From Phycisphaerae bacterium (GTDB taxonomy: Bacteria; Planctomycetota; Phycisphaerae; Phycisphaerales; SM1A02): a stretch of DNA of 33,362 nt. Below the pieces are notes generated by a model. It searched no databases. It had not been told where the DNA came from and saw nothing but the letters and a program-made list of their open reading frames with translations. Shown here piece by piece: positions 1 through 8,980 of this stretch (the stretch's first letter is position 1; each line of letters begins with the position of its first letter). The stretch spans positions 1 to 33,362 of the forward strand of contig PKCS01000016.1 of NCBI GenBank assembly GCA_002862305.1, in the 5' to 3' direction. A program made the translations under genes and the position numbers.

Positions 1-2766
1 CCCGAACGCCCCGTCGTATCCCACCGAGATCGACGTGTTCCACGACGGCGCCCAGAGCAGCTGGACCCCGGTGTAGAACTGGCTGACGTTCCCGTTCCCG
101 GCATCCGCGCTCACCTGCGGGAGGCCACCGGGAAGGCTGAAGCTGGCGTTGCCGTAGTCGATGTACTGGCCCTGGTACCCGCCACGACAGCTCACCCTGA
201 GCTCCGGAGCGAGCAGCCACTCCCCGGCCATCCCGATCCGACCGTCGAGCAGCGAGAAATCCCCGCCCGAATACTGGCTGGATCCACCTGGCTGGTCCAC
301 GGATCCCGAGTAGTTCAGCAGGGAGTATCGAAGCGACGCCTCGGGCTGGAGCGCGAAGGTCTCGGACAGCGCGATCCGGGCGCCCACGGCGCCCTCGACG
401 TCGAACTCCCAGCCATCCAGGGAATAGTTCGACTCCGCGAAGACCGGTGACTCCTGGGTGCCGTCCGCGGTGTTGTATCCCCCGCCGATCGAGAAGATGG
501 CGTACTGCTCGTAGTCCTCCGTCACCCCGCTCCAGGAGATGAATGGAGTGCCTCGGAAGCTGTTGACGGTCGTGTCCCCGAGCGAGCCGTCCAGCGTGGC
601 CTCGATGTTCTCCCAGCCCGCGTTGATTCCGAGGGTGATGCCGTCGGCCAGTGCGACCCCCCAGCCGGCGGCCACCCCGACCCGGGTGGCGCTGTATCCG
701 ACCACGCTGGCGACCCCGTCCATGTCCTCCCATCGACCCCAGCCGTCGACGAAGAGCGTCTGGAAGACATCCGAATCGACCTGCTTCTCTTTGGGGCGTC
801 CCCTGGTGATCTGCACCGCGGATTCCTCCTGCAGGCCGGCAAGGAGGGCCGGGTTCATCCGGTCGGATGACTTGATCATGCCGGGAGCCCTGGTGCCGAT
901 CGCCACCTCGCGGAGGTTGCGCCGGGTGACGTTGAAGTACATGCTGTCCGCCGTCACCCGTTCCGCGACGTGCTCGCTCTGCGGGAGCAATCCCAGCGCG
1001 ATCGCCGATTGGTAGGACGACTGGCTCTGTGCGCGGGCATCGAGCCAGGAAAGGAGCTCCGCGGAACCACCGTTCGGATTGGCGACGGCATCGGGGATCA
1101 GTGCGTTGAGGCTTTGCCCGATCGACTGGAAGTCACCCGCCGGGGTCTGGTAGTCCGCCTGGATCGTTGCGTACAGCTCGCTGAACGCACCCCCCTGGGT
1201 GTCGGTCTCGATCTCGATCTGGCGGGTCACGAGGTTGGTGGTCGCATCCCAGAGTCCGAGGGTCGCGTTCACGAACGTGTTCCCCAGCTGGGAGCCGTTG
1301 GAGAGGAGGGTCAGCCTGGTCTCGGTGGAGATCCACGGGTCGCCGTCCTCGTGGAGGAGCTCGACGTGGATGTTGGTGTTGGGCAGGAACTGGAAATTGA
1401 GGATGCTCGTCGCCTCGAAGTACGGCGCCACGTGCGCACTCGGGTCCCCCGGCTGGTACGTGGAATGGTCGTAGTACACCCAGAGCCCGGCATCCGCCCC
1501 GAAGTTCGTGAGGACGGCCGAGCCTCCGGCTCCCCCGATCAGGAGCGTGCCCTGCCCCAGGCGGTCCCCGCCCAGCAGCCAGCCATCGTTGATGGCCAGC
1601 GCGGTGATCGGGCTGAATCCGGACAGGTCCACCTGGCCGTTGCCACCGAAGGTCCCGCCTCCGTTCACGGTCACGGGGGCTACCAGCGTGGGCAGTTGCG
1701 GCACGCCGGGCAGGACCGGGGTGATCAGGACCGTCGCCCCGTCGTTCACGAACAGCCCGCCCTGCTGCAAGAAGCCGCCGGGCGCCTCGATCCGGTTGCC
1801 CGTGGGAATCGAGGTGGCCGGGGCGGTGGCGGTCTCGCCCGCGCCGAGGACCAGAACCGTGTCCTCGCCTGAGACGATGAGGCTGCTTCCGGCCACGAGA
1901 TTGAAGTTGCCGGCGAAGTGTGACTCGAATCCTCCGTTGACCAGGATGTCCACGCTTCCCGAGGAATTCAGGATGGTTCCGTTCCCGTTGAGGCTTTCGA
2001 ACTCGTAGCTCGACACCGTGCCCGCGGAACCGGTCCCCCCGAAGTCGATGATGGAGCCTTCGTAGACGAAGAGGTCGATGGATCCCAGGATCTGGGAGGT
2101 GCCCTCGAAGATCACGCTCGCCATGTCCATCGGGTCTCCTTCGGTACCGATCACCATGGACCCGTTGAGGCTCAGCAGGCTCTGGCTCTCGAAGACGATC
2201 GAGCTGAGCAGGCCGCTCCCACCCAGGTTGGTGAACGTGAGCACGGAGTCCGAGCCGGTCAGGACGAGGTCCCGTGCGAAGGTGATGGTGCGGGGGGCGG
2301 TCACCGTGGATTCGACGCCGCTGGCATCGATCAACAGTTCGCCGCTGGCCGTGACGTCGACATCGAAGATCAGCTGGGCGGTCGGGGCGATGACCACCCT
2401 GCCGGAGTCGTCGGACATGCCCAGCGTCCCCGGACCACTGAGGGTCAGGCTCGAGCTGGTGTCCCCGCCGGTGGTCGTGATCGAGGTGATGCCATTCAGC
2501 AGCCCGAAGACCTCCTCGATGGTGACGTCCACCCCCGGAGTGCTGAGGTCGAAGTTGATGCTCCCACCCACGTTCTGGCCGTTGTTCGACCAGGAGCCCG
2601 GACCACCGGTGGTCCACCGAATGAGGTCCTGGAACGAGAGGGTCGCCGGGGCCCCCGAGGAGGCGTTGTAGACGTTGTCCGCCACCTGCGCGTTCGCAGC
2701 GGCAGCCGCGAGCAGGCAGGCGAGGGATCCCGGGATGACCGTGTTTCTGAGTCTGTCGCTACGCAT
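1..2766 (-). CDS. Autotransporter-type secreted protein, C-terminus cut by window edge
   Basis: The reading frame stays open from an ATG at 2766 to the first base of the window (922 codons); I checked several stretches and found no frameshift. Residues 1 to about 26 form a signal peptide ending in AAANAQ. A long passenger of about 640 residues is rich in G, S, T, N and V beta-strand repeats, as in hemagglutinin-like passengers. A linker with YQSAIAALG follows, then a barrel from about residue 670, starting FVDGWGRW, with alternating aromatic strands. The last visible residues (WAPSWNTSISVGYDG) align with WMPSWDVGISFRYEG of the upstream neighbour, so only some 15-20 residues should be missing. 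By family knowledge the barrel sits in the outer membrane and the passenger is exported or surface-held. The passenger's ligand or activity cannot be told. It lies 117 bp downstream of a paralogue in the same direction, so co-transcription is plausible. Confidence 0.85.
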   Translation of the reverse strand, partial: MRSDRLRNTVIPGSLACLLAAAAANAQVADNVYNASSGAPATLSFQDLIRWTTGGPGSWSNNGQNVGGSINFDLSTPGVDVTIEEVFGLLNGITSITTTGGDTSSSLTLSGPGTLGMSDDSGRVVIAPTAQLIFDVDVTASGELLIDASGVESTVTAPRTITFARDLVLTGSDSVLTFTNLGGSGLLSSIVFESQSLLSLNGSMVIGTEGDPMDMASVIFEGTSQILGSIDLFVYEGSIIDFGGTGSAGTVSSYEFESLNGNGTILNSSGSVDILVNGGFESHFAGNFNLVAGSSLIVSGEDTVLVLGAGETATAPATSIPTGNRIEAPGGFLQQGGLFVNDGATVLITPVLPGVPQLPTLVAPVTVNGGGTFGGNGQVDLSGFSPITALAINDGWLLGGDRLGQGTLLIGGAGGSAVLTNFGADAGLWVYYDHSTYQPGDPSAHVAPYFEATSILNFQFLPNTNIHVELLHEDGDPWISTETRLTLLSNGSQLGNTFVNATLGLWDATTNLVTRQIEIETDTQGGAFSELYATIQADYQTPAGDFQSIGQSLNALIPDAVANPNGGSAELLSWLDARAQSQSSYQSAIALGLLPQSEHVAERVTADSMYFNVTRRNLREVAIGTRAPGMIKSSDRMNPALLAGLQEESAVQITRGRPKEKQVDSDVFQTLFVDGWGRWEDMDGVASVVGYSATRVGVAAGWGVALADGITLGINAGWENIEATLDGSLGDTTVNSFRGTPFISWSGVTEDYEQYAIFSIGGGYNTADGTQESPVFAESNYSLDGWEFDVEGAVGARIALSETFALQPEASLRYSLLNYSGSVDQPGGSSQYSGGDFSLLDGRIGMAGEWLLAPELRVSCRGGYQGQYIDYGNASFSLPGGLPQVSADAGNGNVSQFYTGVQLLWAPSWNTSISVGYDGAFG

Positions 2767-2780
2767 CCTGCGTCGATCCT

Positions 2781-2825
2781 CCGGTTACCGGCCGGTCTCC
2801 GGTATCTGTTGGTCAAGGTAACCGG
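2781..2825 (-). promoter_or_regulatory. Inverted repeat over the leader and ribosome-binding site of the downstream autotransporter
   Basis: CCGGTTACC at 2781-2789 is the exact reverse complement of GGTAACCGG at 2817-2825 (9 bp, 27-nt spacer). The palindrome ACCGGCCGGT at 2787-2796 overlaps the first arm. On the minus strand the second arm runs into the GGAGGA ribosome-binding site (2777-2782) that precedes the ATG at 2766. A folded transcript could therefore mask the ribosome-binding site. It could instead act as a weak intercistronic terminator or protein-binding site; no U-tract follows. The structure is seen, its role is inferred. Confidence 0.35.
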
Positions 2826-2883
2826 GAGAACGTGGTCACGCCTGCCGCATTGCCCCCGCTGGTCGAATACCGCCAAGATTTCG

Positions 2884-5800
2884 TCAGAACTCGAAGCTGA
2901 CGCCCCCGCCGAAGTACTGGTCGTTGGTTCCGTCGAGGGTGCGGCCCTCGTATCGGAAGGAGATGCCCACGTCCCAGGAGGGCATCCAGGTGAGCTGGGT
3001 CCCGTAGTAGAGGTTGTTCCGGTCCACCTGGTCCGGCGTTCCGGGCAGGGGCGCGCCTCCGCCGAGCACCCCGGTCTCGAGGTCACCCCCGAAGCTGTAG
3101 TTGCCCTGCCAGCCGAGCCTGCCCTCGATGAGCAGTCCGGTTATCGACACCACCTCCAGGCTGGCCCCGGCCCGGCCGATGATCGCATTGAGGTCGTTGG
3201 TGTCCACGTCCAGCCGGCCCGCCTGGTTGCCTCCCTCGGTGTAGGAGTCGGTCTGGATGAAGCTGTACACGAACGAGGCCTCGGGAACGAGGTTGAGACC
3301 GCCACCCAGGGGGATCCGATAGCCTGCTCCCGCGGAGAAGTCGAGCTGCCACCCACCGGTGCTCCAGGGGTACTCGGCCTGAAGATTGGCGTTCCTGCGA
3401 GTGCCGTTCCAGTCGTTGTACCCGCCGGTCAGGGCGAGGTCCACGTTCCAGTCCTCGTTGGCCCACCCGAAGAACGGGCCCACCCGGACGGTGCCGACGT
3501 CGACGCTCCCGTAGTCGTCGTTGAGCGTCCCGTTGAAGTCGTCATACCCGACCAGGAGTCCCAGCACGGAGTTGTCGGAGACCTGCCCGCCCACCCCGAC
3601 CAGGACACCCCACTGGTTGCCGTCCACGCCGATCACGTTGCTCATGTTGTCGAGGTTGATGGTCCGGCCGTACCCCTGCACGAACGCGACCATGTCGTCC
3701 TCCTGCTGTCGTCGTCGCCCCGACTCGGCACCCGCCCCGTAGCCGTACTGCGACCTGACCGCGTCCGCCTCGTCCTGGGATGCGAGCAGGGACTGCGAGC
3801 TGCGACTGAGCGGACGCCGAGCCGGCCCGGGACGACCGAGCTGGTTGCCGGTCCGCATGTCGCTCAGCGCCTCGTGGTAGGCGTTGAATGCGTTGGTGTC
3901 GGAGAGGACCTGGAGGGCGCTGGCGGTTCCCTCGGGTCCCAGCCTGGCGAGTGCTCCCTGGTACTGGCTGACACTGGTGATCTGGTCCAGCTCGTGAAGC
4001 AGGTTGATGGCGTTCCCGTTCTCCGATTCGTTCTCGAGCCAGGCACCTCTCTGCTGCACCACCGTGCCACCCCCGCTGGCGGGGGCTTCGTAGTTCGCAC
4101 CCACCGTGACCACGCCCTCGATCAGAGCCCCGGAGCCGTCGTATGCAAGCTCGAAGGAACGGGTCACGGATCCCCCTTCGAAGCCGTCGAAATTGACGTT
4201 CTCCCATGAATCGCCCTCGATGTCGTCCTCGTTGAAGAGGATCCACTGGGTATCGGTCGGGATGTACTGATCTCCGCCGATCGAGACATCGATGTTGCTG
4301 TTGCTGCCGAACACGGCGTTGGAGTTGCTGATGATGTCGATGTAGGCCTGGCTGTTCCCGCTGGAATTCTCCGAAGCGATCCAGAAGGTCATGTCGGTTT
4401 CCGTCAGATCCAGGTTGACTCCGTCATTCAGGGCGATGTCGAGCGTCCCGTAGTTCGCTCCGAAGATTCCTTCGTCCGTGTTGTACACGCCACTGACCAG
4501 TGCCCCGACCGCCAAGCTGCCCCCGGCCGGGTCCTCGAAGAGGCTGAAGTCGAGGATCGAATTGATTCCAGCATAGTTCTCGGAAGATCCTCCACCCAGC
4601 GTGGCGCTGACCAGATCGAGCTCACCACCGCTGGCCGGTGCCGCGAGGGGGTCGACCTGGACGCTTCCGCCGTCACTGACCGCCAGCGTGCCAAGGACGT
4701 TGAGGTCCCCCACGACGTTGAACGCCGATCCGAAGCCGTCAACCGTGATCGTGGAGGTGGCGCCGATGTTGGTCACGTCGTCGCTGGCGGAACCCGACTG
4801 GAGGACACCTACGTTCTGGAGGCTGATCAGTCGGGCATCCAGGGTGTTCAGTGCCCCCCTGAGGTCGAGGGTGCCGTTTCGCACGAGCACGCTGCCCTGC
4901 GATCCGAAATCCGCGTCGCCTTCGATGCTGGTGACCCCACCAAGCACTTCGAAGGTGCTGGCACCGGTGATGAGGCCCGCGCTGAAGGCGGTGGTTCCGT
5001 AGGACTGGAACAGGCCCCCGCTGAACTCGGCGGCGTCGGCGCCATCAGTGAAGTTGAGCTGGCCTCCGGCCTGATTGATGACCGTACCACCCGTCATGTC
5101 GAAGAGGCCGAGATTGGCCGTGCCACCGCTCTGGACCACCATGTTGGTGGAGTCCCCCAGGTTCGTGGTGGTCGCGTTGAGCGTGGCGGCGTTGCCGACC
5201 ACCACCGCGGCGTCACCTTGAAGTGTCAGGCCGGCCGTGGTGTAGGAGGCGCCATCGACTCCGGGTTCACCCGCGGAGACCTGTGCGGCGAATCCCAGGT
5301 CGTCGGTCAGTGCATCCAGGTCTATCCCGCCCACCAGCAGCGCCCCGTATCCGCTGATCGTGGTGTCGGAGGTTCCGGTGCTGACCGCCGCCTCGTCGAT
5401 GACCTGCATGATTCCCCGTCCCTCTTCCCGGCCAGCCTGATCACCCGAGTAGGCGATCGTCACCCCGTTCACGAAGTCGTAGGTCGTCAGGGCATCTCCC
5501 GCCAGCATGAGGCTGGCGTTGTTCAAGGCAAGGGCGAACTCCGTGTCCGGATCCTGGATGTTCGTGCCTCCCGTGAGCAGTGCCCATCCTCCCCCACGAA
5601 ACGTGAGGGTGCTGTTGATCGCGGTGTTGCCGTCACCGATCGACCCGTTGATGATCAGATTGAAATCCATGCCGCTGGCGCCGGTACCGATCGGGGTGTA
5701 GTTGATGAGCAGCGCATCCGCGTTGCCGCCGTCGCCGTAGTCGAAGTCAAGGCCCGCGCCGGCATTGAACGTGTAGTACTGGTCGAACCACATGGCTCCG

Positions 5801-6219
5801 GAGCCGGTGTCGATCCGTGCGCCATCGGCGAAGCCGATGGTCACCTCGTTGGTGGTGGGTGAGGTGAAGAGGATCTGGGAACTCGAATCGAGGAACAGAT
5901 TGCTGATCTCGCTCCAGTCGTTCCCGTCGAACTGGATTTCAAACCAGCTCAGCGAAGCGTCCTCGTCATCCAGGTCGAACCTGAATGCTCCATCGACGTC
6001 TCCGTTGGGCGGTACCGATCCTTCCCAGTTGGCGCCCTCGTTGCCATTGAGCACAGTCGGTGGGGTGGGCGGAATGCTGGGGTTGTCGGGATCCTGGGCA
6101 GCGCCAGTCGTCCCATCCCCGTTGAAGACATCCTGGCCCACGGCAGGCATTCCGCCGATGGACAGCCCGAGGACTGCGAACAGAATCGTGGAACCAAGCC
6201 AGTGTCGTGTGAAAAGCAT
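2884..6219 (-). CDS. Autotransporter-type secreted protein, complete
   Basis: This encodes 1111 residues. The start at 6219 was chosen because GGAG lies 9 nt upstream and a classic signal peptide follows (MLFTRHWLGSTILFAVLGLS, cleavage near AVGQ-D); an upstream in-frame start at 6363 would bury that signal. The passenger (about 30-770) is a low-complexity beta-helix-like region with repeated TLxLxGxA and GGTxxNxxG patterns. A linker at about 770-820 (YQGALARLGPEGTASALQ) resembles the standard autotransporter pre-barrel segment. The barrel spans about 840-1111 and ends GGGVSFEF, with the terminal phenylalanine recognised by BAM in this family. A charged stretch (SGRRRQQEDD) precedes the barrel. 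No protease triad or catalytic motif is visible in the passenger. It is the first gene of a tandem pair; both barrels are clearly related, the passengers less so. Adhesion or surface display is the likely role, as an inference. Confidence 0.88.
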   Translation of the reverse strand: MLFTRHWLGSTILFAVLGLSIGGMPAVGQDVFNGDGTTGAAQDPDNPSIPPTPPTVLNGNEGANWEGSVPPNGDVDGAFRFDLDDEDASLSWFEIQFDGNDWSEISNLFLDSSSQILFTSPTTNEVTIGFADGARIDTGSGAMWFDQYYTFNAGAGLDFDYGDGGNADALLINYTPIGTGASGMDFNLIINGSIGDGNTAINSTLTFRGGGWALLTGGTNIQDPDTEFALALNNASLMLAGDALTTYDFVNGVTIAYSGDQAGREEGRGIMQVIDEAAVSTGTSDTTISGYGALLVGGIDLDALTDDLGFAAQVSAGEPGVDGASYTTAGLTLQGDAAVVVGNAATLNATTTNLGDSTNMVVQSGGTANLGLFDMTGGTVINQAGGQLNFTDGADAAEFSGGLFQSYGTTAFSAGLITGASTFEVLGGVTSIEGDADFGSQGSVLVRNGTLDLRGALNTLDARLISLQNVGVLQSGSASDDVTNIGATSTITVDGFGSAFNVVGDLNVLGTLAVSDGGSVQVDPLAAPASGGELDLVSATLGGGSSENYAGINSILDFSLFEDPAGGSLAVGALVSGVYNTDEGIFGANYGTLDIALNDGVNLDLTETDMTFWIASENSSGNSQAYIDIISNSNAVFGSNSNIDVSIGGDQYIPTDTQWILFNEDDIEGDSWENVNFDGFEGGSVTRSFELAYDGSGALIEGVVTVGANYEAPASGGGTVVQQRGAWLENESENGNAINLLHELDQITSVSQYQGALARLGPEGTASALQVLSDTNAFNAYHEALSDMRTGNQLGRPGPARRPLSRSSQSLLASQDEADAVRSQYGYGAGAESGRRRQQEDDMVAFVQGYGRTINLDNMSNVIGVDGNQWGVLVGVGGQVSDNSVLGLLVGYDDFNGTLNDDYGSVDVGTVRVGPFFGWANEDWNVDLALTGGYNDWNGTRRNANLQAEYPWSTGGWQLDFSAGAGYRIPLGGGLNLVPEASFVYSFIQTDSYTEGGNQAGRLDVDTNDLNAIIGRAGASLEVVSITGLLIEGRLGWQGNYSFGGDLETGVLGGGAPLPGTPDQVDRNNLYYGTQLTWMPSWDVGISFRYEGRTLDGTNDQYFGGGVSFEF

Positions 6220-6563
6220 CCCTGATCTGCTCCGTGGGTTGTGAGGGGCGAAATGACCTGAAACCTTAGTTCTTATCGGCTGTCGGGGGCACGCTCGCTC
6301 AGTCCAACTGCAGAACAGCCTGCCCACGTGCTCACCGAACCAGGCCGGGTACGACCAAGGCATGGTGGCGAAACGAACTATGGATTACTGCGCCGAACGT
6401 GGTCTTATATGCGACGAATCGCAGGCCATCGGTCTCGATCCTCGTACCTTCTCTCAAATTCCTCGTCATGAGTCACGAACAGTGCCCCAAACTCCACCTT
6501 CCGGTACGTGGTTCGGGTTGAGCAGGTTCGTGGGTGGGGGGGAATTTCGGGTCGGGTCCTGGC
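6220..6563. other. 344-bp intergenic region, no supported gene
   Basis: This separates the end of the DUF1080 gene from the start of the autotransporter gene, both on the minus strand, and probably holds the autotransporter promoter. A TATAAG-like -10 word lies at about 6408-6413 on the minus strand without a convincing -35. A 45-codon minus-strand frame (6469 to 6332, starting MTRNLREGTRIETDG) and a 79-codon plus-strand frame from 6362 overlap each other; neither has a good ribosome-binding site or a recognisable domain. I see no clear terminator hairpin. Confidence 0.5.
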
Positions 6564-7337
6564 TCAGGCACCGCCCAGAGGTCGGATCCAGATGTTCCTG
6601 AACTCGAGGGGGTCCGTGTGGTCCTGGATTCGGATCGGGCCGGGGCCGTGGGGGGCTCCGTACTCGGTGGTGTCCCCGTGGACGGTGGTCCCCGTGAACG
6701 CCTGGTTGTTCTGGACCACCACGCCGTTGAAGATCAGGGTCGCTCGTCCCGGGCTGGCCAGGCTGCCATCTGGGTTCCAGCGCGGGCTGGTGTAGATGAT
6801 GTCGTAGCTGTTCCACTCCCCGACGGGTCGGCAGGGATTCACCAGCGGAGGGTGCTGGCCGTAGAAGCTCCCGCCCGATCCATCCGCGTAAGTCGTGTTC
6901 TCGTAGCCATTAAGGATCTGGATCTCGTACTTGTCGTTGAAGAACACCCCACTGTTGCCTCCGCCCTGGCCTTCTCCCTTGAAGCCGGGCGGGACCCGCC
7001 ACTCAAGGTGGAGCTGGCAGTCCCCGAAGTCCGCGCGTGTGTGGATGTCGCCGCCCTTCACGCGGGCGATGCCGTCCTGCACGGTCCAGGCCGCCGCCCC
7101 GCCCCCGGTGCGCCAGGCGTCGAGGTTCCGTCCATCGAAGAGCACGATCGCATCACTCGGCGCGGTCCCCGGCTGGTCGGCGCAGGCGGCTGCGCCCGGC
7201 GTCACGACCGCCGGCTGCGGGCGGTTCATGTCGTGGACCGACCACGTCCCGGTGTCCTGGCAGGCGAAGCCGACCCCGATCACGAGGGGGGTGCAGGTGA
7301 CGGCGAGGGTGAGGGTGGTGGAACGCTGGCGAATCAT
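6564..7337 (-). CDS. DUF1080 (3-keto-disaccharide hydrolase) domain protein, exported
   Basis: This encodes 257 residues. The start at 7337 follows GGAG with 9-nt spacing and gives an N-terminal hydrophobic signal (TLTLAVTCTPLVIGVGFAC). Cys26 could be lipidated, but GFAC is a poor lipobox, so secretion or lipoprotein anchoring is uncertain. Residues about 62-257 match the DUF1080 fold: IVLFDGRNLDAW at the start, a WTVQDGIARVKGGDIHT strand pair, GGGNSGVFFNDKYEIQILN in the middle, EWNSYDIIY, and the terminal PIRIQDHTDPLEFRNIWIRPL. Family members are lectin-like jelly-rolls that bind or hydrolyse 3-keto-glycosides and are much expanded in planctomycetes. The gene stands alone and is divergent from the ABC importer operon, 87 bp away. 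Substrate unknown. Confidence 0.85.
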   Translation of the reverse strand: MIRQRSTTLTLAVTCTPLVIGVGFACQDTGTWSVHDMNRPQPAVVTPGAAACADQPGTAPSDAIVLFDGRNLDAWRTGGGAAAWTVQDGIARVKGGDIHTRADFGDCQLHLEWRVPPGFKGEGQGGGNSGVFFNDKYEIQILNGYENTTYADGSGGSFYGQHPPLVNPCRPVGEWNSYDIIYTSPRWNPDGSLASPGRATLIFNGVVVQNNQAFTGTTVHGDTTEYGAPHGPGPIRIQDHTDPLEFRNIWIRPLGGA

Positions 7338-7424
7338 GGTTGGGTGCTCCGATACGGTTTCCAGTTGTTGTACCAGATCCTCCGGATGACTGGGGTTGGT
7401 CCCGACCCGATACGATGGAGTCCC

Positions 7425-8207
7425 ATGACCGATCCCGGCTCCCACGACGCACCTGCGAGCCCGGCCCTCCAGCTCTCGGAGGTCGGCATGGTCTATCCAA
7501 ACGGCTTCACCGCGCTCTCGGGACTTTCATTCCAGCTCGAGGAGGGGGGGTTCCTCGCCCTGACCGGCCCCAGCGGGTGTGGCAAGACCACGGTGCTGCA
7601 GGCCCTTGCCGGACTGATCCGGCCGACGTCGGGTCGGATCACGGTCGGGGGTGACGATCCCGCCTCGGCGAACCACGTCGCCTGCTGCTTCCAGGATCCG
7701 AGGCTCCTGCCCTGGCGCACCGTGCTCGAGAACGTCTGCCTTCCCCTCCAGCTTGCCGGCGTCGACCGGGCCGACGGGGTGCAGCGCTCCCGGGAGGCCC
7801 TGTCCCGAGTCGGGCTCGCGGACGCCGCCTCTCGTCTTCCCCGCGAGCTGTCCGGGGGCATGCGGATGCGCACCGCCATCGCGCGGGCCCTCGTGGTCCG
7901 CCCGAGGCTCCTGCTGCTCGACGAGCCCTTCGGCGCACTCGACGAGGTGAATCGCGAGCAACTGGATGACGAACTGCTCAGGCTGTGGGAGGAGGACCGC
8001 ATGACCGTGGTCATCGTCACTCACTCCCTTCGCGAGGCGGTCTACCTCGCCCAGCGGGTGCTGGTGATGGACTCCGGCCCCGGGGCGCTGGTCGCCGACA
8101 CCGAGATCGCGTTCGGTCCCCGCACGGACTCCACCCGGACCGACCATCGATTCAACGACGAGGTCGGACGCGTGCAGCGCATCTTCCGCTCGGAGCGTGC
8201 CTCGTGA
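7425..8207 (+). CDS. ABC importer ATP-binding protein, nitrate/sulfonate/pyrimidine-type
   Basis: This encodes 260 residues. The start at 7425 follows GGAG with a short 4-nt spacer; the open frame extends further upstream but into the divergent gene. Walker A is GPSGCGKTT (48-56), Q-loop Gln90 lies in FQDPRLLPW, the signature is LSGGM (142-146), Walker B is LLLLDEPFGALD (from 162) and the H-loop is His200 in VIVTHSLREA. FQDPRLLPWRTVLENV is typical of the SsuB/TauB/ThiZ branch. It energises the adjacent permease at the cytoplasmic face. Its stop overlaps the GTG start of the permease gene (GTGA), implying translational coupling. The substrate cannot be assigned from the ATPase. Confidence 0.92.
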   Translation: MTDPGSHDAPASPALQLSEVGMVYPNGFTALSGLSFQLEEGGFLALTGPSGCGKTTVLQALAGLIRPTSGRITVGGDDPASANHVACCFQDPRLLPWRTVLENVCLPLQLAGVDRADGVQRSREALSRVGLADAASRLPRELSGGMRMRTAIARALVVRPRLLLLDEPFGALDEVNREQLDDELLRLWEEDRMTVVIVTHSLREAVYLAQRVLVMDSGPGALVADTEIAFGPRTDSTRTDHRFNDEVGRVQRIFRSERAS

Positions 8208-8980
8208 GGTTCCTGTTCCACAAGCTCCTTCCCCCGGTGCTGGTCGCGGTCCTCTTCCTCCTCCTCTGGGAGGGCATCGTGGTGGTCTTCGAGGTCCAGC
8301 CGTTCCTGCTCCCCTCCCCGATCAGGGTCGCCGAGTCGGCCGCGGAGCACTGGGACCGGCTCCTCTGGGCGACCCTGCGAACCGGTGGCTCGGCGCTCGC
8401 GGGTTTCCTGATCGCGGCCGCGACGGGGATCATCCTCGGCAGCCTGCTCGGGCTGTCCCGCTGGCTGGAACGCGGTTTCTACCCGCCCACCCTGCTCCTG
8501 CAGATGGTCCCCCTGATCGCGATCGCGCCCCTGTTCGTCATCTGGTTCGGCTTCGGCGCGAGTTCCACGATCGCCGCGACGGTGGTGGTCGCCATCTTCC
8601 CGGTCATCGCCAGCACCCTGGGTGGCATCCGTTCGACCGATCCCCAGCTCCTCGAGCTCTTCAGGTTCCACCGGGCCACGAGGCTGCAGACCTGGTGGAA
8701 GCTGCAGCTTCCCTCCGCCTCGCCGTCGATCATCACCGGGCTCCGGGTCTCCGCGGGCCTTTCGGTGATCGGGGCGATCACCGCTGAATTCGTCAGCGGC
8801 TACACCGGCGAATCGGCCCCGCTCGGTTCGTTGATCATCGCCTCGGTGCAGAACTTCCAGACCGCCCTGATGTTCGCCGCGGTCCTGATCTCCTCGGTGA
8901 TCGGGTTCGTCCTCTTTGGTATGGTCAACGTCCTCGGATGGATCATCCTTCACGACTGGTATGGAGAACGCACACGATGA
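8204..8980 (+). CDS. ABC importer permease, SsuC/TauC/ThiX type
   Basis: This encodes 258 residues from a GTG at 8204 that overlaps the preceding stop codon. About six hydrophobic segments are visible, beginning with LLPPVLVAVLFLLLWEGIVV. The coupling loop is present around residues 145-180 (IASTLGGIRSTDPQLLELFR, followed by KLQLPSASPSIITGLRVS), which is the EAA-type contact with the ATPase. The order and length fit the BPD_transp_1 family of nitrate/sulfonate/pyrimidine importers. The gene ends in ATGA, overlapping the start of the binding-protein gene, so all three genes appear coupled. It acts in the inner membrane. Confidence 0.92.
   Translation: MRFLFHKLLPPVLVAVLFLLLWEGIVVVFEVQPFLLPSPIRVAESAAEHWDRLLWATLRTGGSALAGFLIAAATGIILGSLLGLSRWLERGFYPPTLLLQMVPLIAIAPLFVIWFGFGASSTIAATVVVAIFPVIASTLGGIRSTDPQLLELFRFHRATRLQTWWKLQLPSASPSIITGLRVSAGLSVIGAITAEFVSGYTGESAPLGSLIIASVQNFQTALMFAAVLISSVIGFVLFGMVNVLGWIILHDWYGERTR

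Noticed and set aside
2809-4209. A 466-codon plus-strand frame opposite the autotransporter barrel
   Set aside because: Antisense shadow; the barrel frame has a signal peptide, linker and terminal Phe.
7338-7424. A thiamine or FMN riboswitch before the importer operon
   Set aside because: The 87-bp gap is too short and lacks the conserved CTGAGA or RFN sequence blocks.
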